Below, piece after piece: positions 33,826 to 41,052 of a DNA stretch of 64,000 nucleotides. A program made the translations under genes and the position numbers. Position 1 is the stretch's first letter, and every line of letters starts with the position of its first letter. This DNA is from Streptomyces lincolnensis. Its GTDB lineage: Bacteria; Actinomycetota; Actinomycetes; Streptomycetales; Streptomycetaceae. The notes beneath the pieces were generated by a model that ran no database searches, was not told where the DNA came from, and saw only the letters and a program-made list of their open reading frames with translations. Location of the stretch: the NCBI RefSeq assembly GCF_001685355.1, contig NZ_CP016438.1, forward strand, positions 2,294,001 to 2,358,000. Direction: 5' to 3'.

Positions 33826-33844
33826 AAACTAGCGATGTTAGTTT
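33826..33844. promoter_or_regulatory. TetR operator upstream of ALDH-ADH operon
   Basis: AAACTAGCGATGTTAGTTT is a 19-base dyad with arms AAACTA/TAGTTT, 43 bases upstream of the aldehyde dehydrogenase start and nearly identical to the 27320-27338 site. Confidence 0.75.
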
Positions 33845-33873
33845 TCCGGCGCCAGACGCTCCGGCGGACGTGA

Positions 33874-34329
33874 TCAGAAGTCGGCCCGGGCCCGGTCGTC
33901 CACCCGGCCCACCGCCTCCTGCCCGAACGCCTTCTCGTAGGCCCGGCGGATCTCCTCGATCTTCGGGTCGTTCACGGCCGCCTTCGCCACCGGGTACAGC
34001 AGGATCAGCTCGTACGACCGCTCCTTCTCGATCACCCCGCCCGCGTCCCGCCACTGCCCGCGCCCGCTCTGCACGGTGAGCCCCTCGGGGAACTCGGGGG
34101 TGACCTCCCGGTCGACGAAGCGCGTGAACTGCGCGTCGGTGACGGCCGGACCGCCGTCGGGCCGCGCGGTGCCGAACAGCAGCCGGCTCTCGACGTACGG
34201 CTCTCCGCGCACCGGCGGGGCGGGCGGCCCGGCGGTGTCGAGGGTGGCGTACGCGGTCGGTGCGGCGACGGCCAGCAGGAGGCCGGCGGCGGTGAGAATG
34301 GCCCGGCTTCGGGTGAAGTGCACGTTCAT
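33874..34329 (-). CDS. DUF3574 secreted protein
   Basis: The 151-residue protein begins with a signal peptide (residues about 8-28, AILTAAGLLLAVAAPTAYA). Its mature part matches DUF3574: SRLLFGTARPDGGP, then FVDREVTPEFPEGLTV and GQWRDAGGVIEKERSYELILLY, here split as GQWRDAGGVIE and KERSYELILLY. The family is small, periplasmic or extracellular and uncharacterised. It lies in a minus-strand run 54 bases after the ABC ATPase stop, with a palindromic terminator between them, so it is probably transcribed alone. No partner is suggested. Confidence 0.85.
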   Translation of the reverse strand: MNVHFTRSRAILTAAGLLLAVAAPTAYATLDTAGPPAPPVRGEPYVESRLLFGTARPDGGPAVTDAQFTRFVDREVTPEFPEGLTVQSGRGQWRDAGGVIEKERSYELILLYPVAKAAVNDPKIEEIRRAYEKAFGQEAVGRVDDRARADF

Positions 34330-34343
34330 GTCCCCATGCCTAA

Positions 34344-34357
34344 CGGGGCCGGCCCCG
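34344..34357. terminator. GC-rich palindrome after the ABC ATPase gene
   Basis: CGGGGCCGGCCCCG is a perfect 14-base palindrome between the ABC ATPase stop and the DUF3574 start on the minus strand. It could act as a short terminator. Confidence 0.4.
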
Positions 34358-34383
34358 CCAAGTCCCGCAGCCGCGCCGGGGAT

Positions 34384-35724
34384 TCACCCCTCCAGGTCGG
34401 GCAGCCGGGTGGGCGCCGGGCAGATGCGTTCGCCGTGCTGGTCGAAGACGAACAGGTGGGCGATGTCCACGAGGAGGGGGACCTGCATGCCACGGCGGAG
34501 GTCGATGTCGGGGGTGGTGCGGACGACCAGGTCGCCGGGCAGACGGGTGTCCGACGGATCCGGTTCGGGTTCCGCGTCCTCCGGCTCGTCCAGCATCACC
34601 GGCGGTCCGGCGCGCAGGGCTCCGGCCCGCTCCCGGAACCGCCCCAGGACGGATCCGCCGTCCCGACGGCGGCGCCTGGACGGACGGGCGGCCGGGCGCG
34701 GGGCCTCCAGGTCCGGTACGACGGCGGGCCGGGACCCGGTGTTGAAGTGGACCAGGATCTCGTGGCCCTGGAACTCCACGTGCTCCACCAGACCGCTGAT
34801 CGCCACCTCGCCGGGGCGGGCCGAGGCCGGCTTGGCCAGGCGGATCGCCTCCGAGCGCAGGCCCACGATGACCTCGCGGCCCTGCTGGACACGGAGCAAC
34901 TGGTGGTCCAGGCACAGCGGTTCGGGCAGCCGTAAGGACTGCTTGCCGAGGCTGACGGTCATCGCCCCGTCGAGCGGGGCCCGGACCAGGCCGCGCAGGA
35001 GGTTGATGCGCGGAGTGCCGATGAAGGCGGCGACGAAGATGTTGCGGGGCAGGGCGTAGACCGAGCGCGGGGTGCCCAGTTGCTGGAGCACCCCGCCGCG
35101 CAGGACGGCGACCCGGTCGCCGAGCGACATGGCCTCGGCCTGGTCGTGGGTGACGTAGACCGTGGTGACACCCAGCTGCCGGGTCAGCGCGGCGATCTCG
35201 GCGCGTAAGTGGTTGCGGAGCTTGGCGTCGAGGTTGGAGAGCGGTTCGTCCATCAGGAAGGCGGACGGGTGGCGGGCGATGGCCCGGCCCATGGCCACGC
35301 GCTGGCGTTCGCCGCCGGAGAGCTGCGCGGGGAAGCGGTCGAGGAGGTCCTGGATGCCCAGCATGCGGGCGGTGGCGTCCACGCGGGGGCCCGGATCCTC
35401 GCCGGGGGCCTCGATGCGGAGCGGGAAGCCGATGTTGCCGCGGCTGGTCATGTTCGGGTACAGCGCGAAGTTCTGGAACACCATCGCCATGTGCCGTGCG
35501 GCCGGGACCAGGTCGTTGGCGTACTCCCCGTCCAGCAGCAGCTGCCCCTCGGTGATGTCCTCCAGACCGGCGATCATTCTGAGCACGGTGGACTTGCCGC
35601 AGCCGGAGGGGCCGAGCAGGACGAGGAACTCGCCGGGCTCGATGTCCATCGACAGCCGGTCCACCACGCGGACGCCCCGCGTGTAGGTCTTGCTCACGTC
35701 GTGCAGAGAGATGGCGCGTGTCAT
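34384..35724 (-). CDS. Orphan sugar-type ABC transporter ATPase (MsiK/UgpC-like)
   Basis: The 446-residue protein has Walker A GPSGCGKST (38-46), the signature LSGGERQR (135-142), Walker B AFLMDEP (155-161) and the D-loop, then a C-terminal TOBE-like regulatory domain, as in MsiK, UgpC and MalK. It is longer than those (about 370-380) because of a basic, low-complexity insertion at about 340-400 (PSRRRRRDGG). No permease or binding protein is near, so like MsiK it probably serves transporters elsewhere. Leu173 and Leu264 are encoded by TTA, the rare codon read by bldA tRNA, suggesting developmental control of translation. Confidence 0.88.
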   Translation of the reverse strand: MTRAISLHDVSKTYTRGVRVVDRLSMDIEPGEFLVLLGPSGCGKSTVLRMIAGLEDITEGQLLLDGEYANDLVPAARHMAMVFQNFALYPNMTSRGNIGFPLRIEAPGEDPGPRVDATARMLGIQDLLDRFPAQLSGGERQRVAMGRAIARHPSAFLMDEPLSNLDAKLRNHLRAEIAALTRQLGVTTVYVTHDQAEAMSLGDRVAVLRGGVLQQLGTPRSVYALPRNIFVAAFIGTPRINLLRGLVRAPLDGAMTVSLGKQSLRLPEPLCLDHQLLRVQQGREVIVGLRSEAIRLAKPASARPGEVAISGLVEHVEFQGHEILVHFNTGSRPAVVPDLEAPRPAARPSRRRRRDGGSVLGRFRERAGALRAGPPVMLDEPEDAEPEPDPSDTRLPGDLVVRTTPDIDLRRGMQVPLLVDIAHLFVFDQHGERICPAPTRLPDLEG

Positions 35725-35872
35725 GGCAGGTGCCCCCGGGGGCTCACTGGGCGCGAGGTGCTCCGCGGTCGTGTGTGGGTGACGGAAGCTAACGGATTGT
35801 GTGAGCCCGGGGAAGGGAGTTGCCGTGGATCGGACGGTTCCGTCCAGCTGGTGAGAAACCGGACGGCCTGGT

Positions 35873-37144
35873 TCAGCTCGGCGGTGTCTTCGGGTGCGGC
35901 TGCGTGGGGGCTGGTCGCGCAGTTCCTCGCGCCCCTGGGTGGCGCGTCGCGTCCTTGGTGGTTCGTTCAGGTGAACGCAGCGCCACCCCCGAAGAGATCA
36001 GCAGCAGGGCGCCCAGCATCACGAACGGTGCCGCCACGCCCGCGACCCCGGCGACCAGGCCCGCCGTGGCGGGGGCGGCGACCTGGCCGAGGCGGTTGCC
36101 GGTGAGGCGGAGGGCGAGGGCTGTGGAGCGGGCGCCGTCGGGGGCGGCCTGGACGACCGTGGTCATGGACAGGGGCTGGCCCACGCCGAGGCAGAAGCCG
36201 AGGACCGCGAGCATCACGGCGAGCGCCCACACCGGCACCGGCAGGGCGACCCCCGCGCACAGCACGGCCGCCAGCAGACAGGTGACCGTCAGGAGCAGGG
36301 AGCGGCCCAGCAGGCGCAGCAGGGGTGTCAGCACCAGGCGGCAGGCGATCGTGGCCGCGGCGCGCAGGCTGAGCAGGAGGCCGATCACGGAGGGGGCGAT
36401 GCCCCGGTGTTCGCCGACCACGGGAAGGTAGGCGGTGAGGATGTCGGTCGCGGAGAGCACCGCGAGGCTGACGAAGATGCCCCCGGGCACGCCCCGCGCC
36501 CGCAGGATGCGCCCGACGGGGACCCGGTCGCCCTGCTTCTCGCGGGACTTGGACGCCGTGTCGCGGTGCTCTATGCGCCACAACGACGTGAACGCGACCG
36601 CCGCGCCCGCACCCGCGACGAGCAGTGCCACCGCACTCGTGCGCGCCATGTCGGACCCGCCGATCAGCGCGCCCGCCGCGACCGGGCCGATCAGCTGGCC
36701 GAGCGAGGCGCCGATGGTGAAGTGGCCGAAGTTGCGGTCCTGTTCGTGCGGGGCGGACTGGCGGGCCACCAGGGACTGGGCGCCGATCACGAAGCAGAGG
36801 TGGCCGAGGCCCATCACCCCGCTCCAGACCGCCATCGCCCACAGGGAGTTCGCGATGCCGCTCAGGGCGCAGCCGCCGGAGATCAGGACCACGCCGGCCG
36901 GCAGCAGGGGCGCGCAGCGGCCGTGGTCGGTGCGGCGGCCCAGGGGGACCGCGGCGAACAGCGGGAGCAGGGCGTAGACCCCCGCGATGACGCCGATGGC
37001 CCGCTCGTCCGCGCCCAGCGCGAGGGCCCGGTAGGAGACGGCGGGCCGGGCCATGGACACCGCCCCCTGCGCGAAGCTGAAGGCGATGACGAGGCGGAGC
37101 AGCCAGCCGCGGTTCCCACCGGGCCTCACGACGATGTCCTCCAT
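35873..37144 (-). CDS. MFS transporter
   Basis: The 423-residue protein has twelve hydrophobic helices and MFS loop motifs such as PLGRRTDHGR. It starts with ATG five bases after the CitMHS stop, so it is co-transcribed with that citrate transporter. Substrate is unknown; association with CitMHS suggests a carboxylate or metal-citrate theme. The last 20 residues (from GARGTARPAP) are encoded by a dispersed repeat, so the normal C-terminus was probably shorter and was extended by repeat insertion. It is otherwise an ordinary MFS protein. Confidence 0.87.
   Translation of the reverse strand: MEDIVVRPGGNRGWLLRLVIAFSFAQGAVSMARPAVSYRALALGADERAIGVIAGVYALLPLFAAVPLGRRTDHGRCAPLLPAGVVLISGGCALSGIANSLWAMAVWSGVMGLGHLCFVIGAQSLVARQSAPHEQDRNFGHFTIGASLGQLIGPVAAGALIGGSDMARTSAVALLVAGAGAAVAFTSLWRIEHRDTASKSREKQGDRVPVGRILRARGVPGGIFVSLAVLSATDILTAYLPVVGEHRGIAPSVIGLLLSLRAAATIACRLVLTPLLRLLGRSLLLTVTCLLAAVLCAGVALPVPVWALAVMLAVLGFCLGVGQPLSMTTVVQAAPDGARSTALALRLTGNRLGQVAAPATAGLVAGVAGVAAPFVMLGALLLISSGVALRSPERTTKDATRHPGARGTARPAPTQPHPKTPPS
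35905..35936. repeat. Dispersed 32-base repeat, copy 1 (inside MFS 3' end)
   Basis: The sequence TGGGGGCTGGTCGCGCAG followed by TTCCTCGCGCCCCT matches the copy at 50991-51022 with one mismatch. Here it is translated on the opposite strand as part of the MFS tail. This motif is abundant in Streptomyces intergenic regions. Confidence 0.75.
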
Positions 37145-37149
37145 GACGG

Positions 37150-38577
37150 TCAGATGATTCCGAAGAGGATTCCTGCCCCGAGGATGATGAGGCATGTGAG
37201 CGCCGCCCACTTGACGACGAACTTGGTGTGGTCGCCGAACTCCACCTTGGCCATGCCGACCAGGACGTAGACGGCCGGGACGAGCGGGCTCGACATGTGC
37301 AGCGGCTGGCCGACCAGGGAGGCGCGGGCCATCTCCAGCGGCGTGACGCCGTGCGCCGCGCCGGCCTCGGCGAGCACCGGGAGGACACCGAAGTAGAAGC
37401 CGTCGTTCGACATGAAGTAGGTGAGCGGGAGGCTCAGGATGCCGGTGACCAGGGCCATGTGCGGGCCCATGCCCTCGGGGATGACGTCCACCATCCAGCG
37501 GGCCATGTGGTCGACCATGCCGGTGCCCTGGAGGACGCCGGTGAAGACGGCGGCGGCGAAGACCATGCCGGAGACGTTGAGGACGTTGTCCGCGTGGGCG
37601 GCCAGGCGGGCCTTCTGGTCCGGGATGTGCGGGAAGTTCACGGTGAGGGCGAGCGCGGCGCCGAGCAGGAACAGCACCGGGATCGGCAGCCACTCCATGA
37701 TCATGCAGGTGAGCAGGGTGACCGTGAGCAGCGCGTTGAACCAGTAGAGCTTGGGGCGCAGGGTGGACCGGTTGGGGTCGAGGACCTGGAAGCGCTGTGC
37801 GTCGCCGGCCTCGTCGTCCTCGGCGTCGGTGCCCGAGCCGGACCCGCCGGTGGCCACCGCGCCCTTGCCCTTGCCCGTGCCGGAGGCACCGGAGCCGGCG
37901 CCGACCAGGACGGTCTCGGTCTCCTCGACCTTCTCGTCCACCAGGACCTCGCTCAGCGTGAGCACACCGAGCCGCTTGCGCTCACGCATGCCGAGCACGT
38001 ACGAGAGGATGAAGACGCCGAGCAGGCCCACGGCCAGGGCCGGGATCATCGGGACGAAGATGTCGCTGGCGTCCACCTTCAGCGCGGTGGCGGCGCGGGC
38101 GGTCGGGCCGCCCCAGGGCAGGGTGTTCATCACGCCGTTGGCCATCGCGGCGACACCGGTCATCACGACCAGGCTCATCTTCAGGCGCTTGTACAGCGGG
38201 TACATCGCCGAGACGGTGATCATGAAGGTGGTCGAGCCGTCGCCGTCCAGCGAGACGATCGCGGCGAGGATCGCCGTGCCGACGACGATCCGCATCGGGT
38301 CGGCCTTCGCGAACTTCAGGATCCCGCGCACGATCGGGTCGAAGAGACCGACATCGATCATCACACCGAAGTAGACGATCGCGAACATGAGCATCGCCGC
38401 GGTGGGGGCGAGGCTGGTGACGCCTTCGATGACGTAGTCACCGAGCTTGGCGCCCTTCCCTACGAAGACGCAGAACAGTGCCGGGATCAGCACGAGCGCC
38501 GCGATCGGCGACATCTTCTTCATCATGATCAGGACCAGGAAGGTCGCGATCATGGCGAAGCCGAGGATGGTCAGCAT
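37150..38577 (-). CDS. CitMHS-family citrate:metal/proton symporter
   Basis: The 475-residue protein has the CitMHS architecture: about twelve helices split by a long hydrophilic loop (residues about 235-280) rich in Gly, Ser, Thr and Glu, and the signature SLDGDGSTTFMIT. CitMHS proteins import citrate complexed with Mg2+, Ca2+ or Fe. The ATG at 38577 (MLTILGF) is chosen over an upstream start because the extension is non-hydrophobic and would precede helix 1. An inverted repeat CCTAACGT/ACGTTAGG (38587-38594, 38633-38640) in the leader may be an operator. No CitAB-like two-component system is adjacent. Confidence 0.93.
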   Translation of the reverse strand: MLTILGFAMIATFLVLIMMKKMSPIAALVLIPALFCVFVGKGAKLGDYVIEGVTSLAPTAAMLMFAIVYFGVMIDVGLFDPIVRGILKFAKADPMRIVVGTAILAAIVSLDGDGSTTFMITVSAMYPLYKRLKMSLVVMTGVAAMANGVMNTLPWGGPTARAATALKVDASDIFVPMIPALAVGLLGVFILSYVLGMRERKRLGVLTLSEVLVDEKVEETETVLVGAGSGASGTGKGKGAVATGGSGSGTDAEDDEAGDAQRFQVLDPNRSTLRPKLYWFNALLTVTLLTCMIMEWLPIPVLFLLGAALALTVNFPHIPDQKARLAAHADNVLNVSGMVFAAAVFTGVLQGTGMVDHMARWMVDVIPEGMGPHMALVTGILSLPLTYFMSNDGFYFGVLPVLAEAGAAHGVTPLEMARASLVGQPLHMSSPLVPAVYVLVGMAKVEFGDHTKFVVKWAALTCLIILGAGILFGII

Positions 38578-38586
38578 GAGTGGATA

Positions 38587-38640
38587 CCTAACGTTCGCCC
38601 TTGAACATCCCACCAGGGACGGCGGTGCGATGACGTTAGG
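38587..38640. promoter_or_regulatory. Inverted repeat upstream of CitMHS
   Basis: CCTAACGT at 38587-38594 and ACGTTAGG at 38633-38640 are exact inverted copies separated by 38 bases, ten bases before the CitMHS start. This might be a binding site pair for a repressor or response regulator. Confidence 0.45.
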
Positions 38641-38711
38641 TCCCGTCAAGCAGCGTTAACAAGACGTTGACATGCGAGCAATAAGCGCAAAACTCCTGGT
38701 CACAGCTTTGC

Positions 38712-40976
38712 TCAGGTCAGAGCGGTGAGCTTTTCGGTCACGGAGGGCGTCACGGGGGCCACCGCGACGGGCACTCCGTTGAGGACCGCGTTGCCCGAGA
38801 GCGGGTCGAGCAGGCTGCCGTCGAGGAGCTGGTTGACGTTGACGCCGGGGTCGGCGGCGGCGTGGCGCAGGCGGGTGCCCGGCCGGTCGTGGCCCCAGCC
38901 GTGCGGCAGGCTGACCACGCCCGGGCGCACCCCGTCGGTGACCTCCGCGGGGGCGGTCACCTCTCCCCCGGCTCCCTTGACGCGGACCGGCGCCCCGTCC
39001 CGGACTCCGAGCCGCTCGGCGTCCTCGGGGTGGATCTGGAGGGTGCAGCGGTTGCTGCCGCCGGTCAGGGCGGGCACGTTGTGCATCCAGCTGTTGTTGG
39101 AGCGCAGATGGCGGCGGCCCACCAGGACGAGTCCGTCGGGGCGCCGGGTCATCGCCTCCCGGAGCCTGGGCAGGTCGTCCGCGATCGGCCCCGGCAGCAG
39201 CTCCACCTTCCCGCTGCGCGTCTTCAGCGGCTGCGGGAGACGGGACGCGAGCGGCCCGAGGTCGATGCCGTGGGGATGCGCGAGCAGCCTGTCCAGGCTC
39301 AGCCCGTCCGGTCGTACGCCGAAACCGTCGCCGTAGGGGCCCAGGCGCAGCATCATGTCGAGCCGCCGCTCGGGACCGCTGATGCCGGTGAGCTGTGCGG
39401 CGAGTTCGTGCGGGTCGCGGCCGTGGACCGGGGAGTGCGGTTCCTTGACGGCCTTGCCGAGGCTCTGGCCGATGACCAGGTCGTCCACGGCGGACGGGTC
39501 GGCGCCGTGCATGCCGGTCGCGGCCAGGACCAGCCGGGCCAGGATCTCGGTCTCGGCCGTCCGGCCCGGCTCCAGCGGCACCGCGGGGCGGGTGTAGCGG
39601 ACCTGGTTGCGGATGGCGAGGGTGTTGAACGCGAAGTCGTGGTGCGGGCTCTGCGCGGGCGGCGGCGGGGGCAGTACGACGTGGGCGTGGCGCGAGGTCT
39701 CGTTGAGGTAGGGATCGACGCTGACCATGAAGCCGAGCGAGCCGAGGGCCTTGTCGAGCCGGTTCCCGTCGGGGGCGGAGAGCACCGGGTTGGCGCCGAC
39801 GACGATCAGGGCGCGGATCGGCTCGCCCTCCCGGGTCGCGGTGTCGATCTCCTCGGCGAGCGCGGAGAGCGGCAACTCCCCCTTCGCCTCGGGGTGTCCG
39901 CTCACCCGGGAGTGCCATCGCCCGAGGCTGAAGCCATGGCTGGGCCCCGCGGGCCGGGGCGTCCGGTCGGTGGCCGCCTGCGGGAAGAGGGAGCCGCCGG
40001 GCCGGTCGAGGTTGCCGGTGAGGACGGCGAGGATGTCGACGAGCCAGCTCGCGAGGGTCCCGTGCGGCACGGTGCAGCTGCCGATCCGGCCGTACACGGC
40101 GGCGGTGGGAGCGGCGGCGAGCTCGCGGGCGAGGACCCGGATCGTCCCGGCGTCCACGTCACAGGCGTCGGTCACCGCCTCGGGCGTGAACTCCCTGACC
40201 GCCGAGCCGAGTTCGTCGAGTCCCTGCACGTGCGGTGCCAACGCGCCGAGATCCACGAGGTCTTCCGCGAACAGCACCTGGGCCATCGCCGCGAGCAGCA
40301 GCGCGTCGGTGCCCGGCCGGATCGCGATGTGCCGGTCGGCGAGCCGGGCCGTGCGGGTGCGGCGGGGGTCGATCACGGTGAGGGTGCCGCCGCGGGCCTT
40401 GAGCGCCTTGAGCCTGCCCGGGAAGTCGGGCGCGGTGCACAGACTCCCGTTGGACTCCAGGGGGTTGGCCCCGATGAGCAGCAGATGGTCGGTGCGGTCC
40501 AGGTCCGGCACCGGGATCGCGTTGGCGTCGCCGTACAGCAGCCCGCTGGAGACGTGCTTGGGCATCTGGTCGACCGTCGAGGCGGTGAAGACGCTGCGGG
40601 TGCCGAGCCCGGCGAGCAGGACCGGCGGGTAGAGGGCGCCGGCCATGGTGTGCACATTGGGGTTGCCGAGGACGACCCCCACGGAGTTCGCCCCGTACCG
40701 CTCCACCACGGGCCGGATCCCGGCGGCGACCGCGTCGAACGCCTCCTCCCAGCTCACCTCCCGCAGCTCGCCGTCCTTGCGCAGCAGCGGGGCGCGCAGC
40801 CGGTCGGGATCCCCGTCGACGGCCCCGAAGGAGGCCCCCTTCGGGCAGATGAACCCCTTGCTGAACACGTCGTCACGGTCCCCGCGGGCCCCGGTGACCC
40901 GGCTCCCCTCGATGGTGAGCGTCAGTCCGCAGGTGGCCTCGCACAGCGGGCAGATGCGTAGGGCGGTACGGGACAC
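38712..40976 (-). CDS. Molybdopterin oxidoreductase, formate dehydrogenase alpha/nitrate reductase-like
   Basis: The 754-residue protein is a cytosolic bis-MGD enzyme. Its N-terminal [4Fe-4S] motif is Cys9-x2-Cys12-x3-Cys16-x27-Cys44. The MGD-binding parts (LLLIGANPLESNGS, TVIDPRRTRTARL) and the C-terminal MGD domain (NSWMHNVPALTGG) follow. The normal metal ligand (Cys or Sec in formate dehydrogenases) corresponds to a serine/other region that I could not pin down, so the substrate is uncertain. The GTG start has GGAGG five bases upstream. A perfect 18-base palindrome lies 39 bases before the start. No FdhD or small subunits are adjacent; it may be a stand-alone assimilatory-type reductase. 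Confidence 0.87.
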   Translation of the reverse strand: MSRTALRICPLCEATCGLTLTIEGSRVTGARGDRDDVFSKGFICPKGASFGAVDGDPDRLRAPLLRKDGELREVSWEEAFDAVAAGIRPVVERYGANSVGVVLGNPNVHTMAGALYPPVLLAGLGTRSVFTASTVDQMPKHVSSGLLYGDANAIPVPDLDRTDHLLLIGANPLESNGSLCTAPDFPGRLKALKARGGTLTVIDPRRTRTARLADRHIAIRPGTDALLLAAMAQVLFAEDLVDLGALAPHVQGLDELGSAVREFTPEAVTDACDVDAGTIRVLARELAAAPTAAVYGRIGSCTVPHGTLASWLVDILAVLTGNLDRPGGSLFPQAATDRTPRPAGPSHGFSLGRWHSRVSGHPEAKGELPLSALAEEIDTATREGEPIRALIVVGANPVLSAPDGNRLDKALGSLGFMVSVDPYLNETSRHAHVVLPPPPPAQSPHHDFAFNTLAIRNQVRYTRPAVPLEPGRTAETEILARLVLAATGMHGADPSAVDDLVIGQSLGKAVKEPHSPVHGRDPHELAAQLTGISGPERRLDMMLRLGPYGDGFGVRPDGLSLDRLLAHPHGIDLGPLASRLPQPLKTRSGKVELLPGPIADDLPRLREAMTRRPDGLVLVGRRHLRSNNSWMHNVPALTGGSNRCTLQIHPEDAERLGVRDGAPVRVKGAGGEVTAPAEVTDGVRPGVVSLPHGWGHDRPGTRLRHAAADPGVNVNQLLDGSLLDPLSGNAVLNGVPVAVAPVTPSVTEKLTALT

Positions 40977-41014
40977 GGGTCCTCCCGGAGGGCAGCGGCG
41001 CCTGTCCGGGTGAG

Positions 41015-41032
41015 CATACCGATCGGTATGCC
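41015..41032. promoter_or_regulatory. Perfect 18-base palindrome upstream of the molybdoenzyme gene
   Basis: GCATACCGATCGGTATGC reads identically on both strands. It is a strong operator candidate located 39-56 bases upstream of the start. The half-site ATACCG resembles the dyad of the lipid regulon, but the spacing is four bases shorter, so a different regulator is probable. Confidence 0.65.
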
Positions 41033-41052
41033 CTGCCGGGAGGGGGGCGGGC

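Noticed and set aside
41015..41032. Same operator as the acyl-CoA TetR regulon
   Set aside because: The half-sites are alike but four bases closer, which would rotate them on the helix; it is kept as a separate site.
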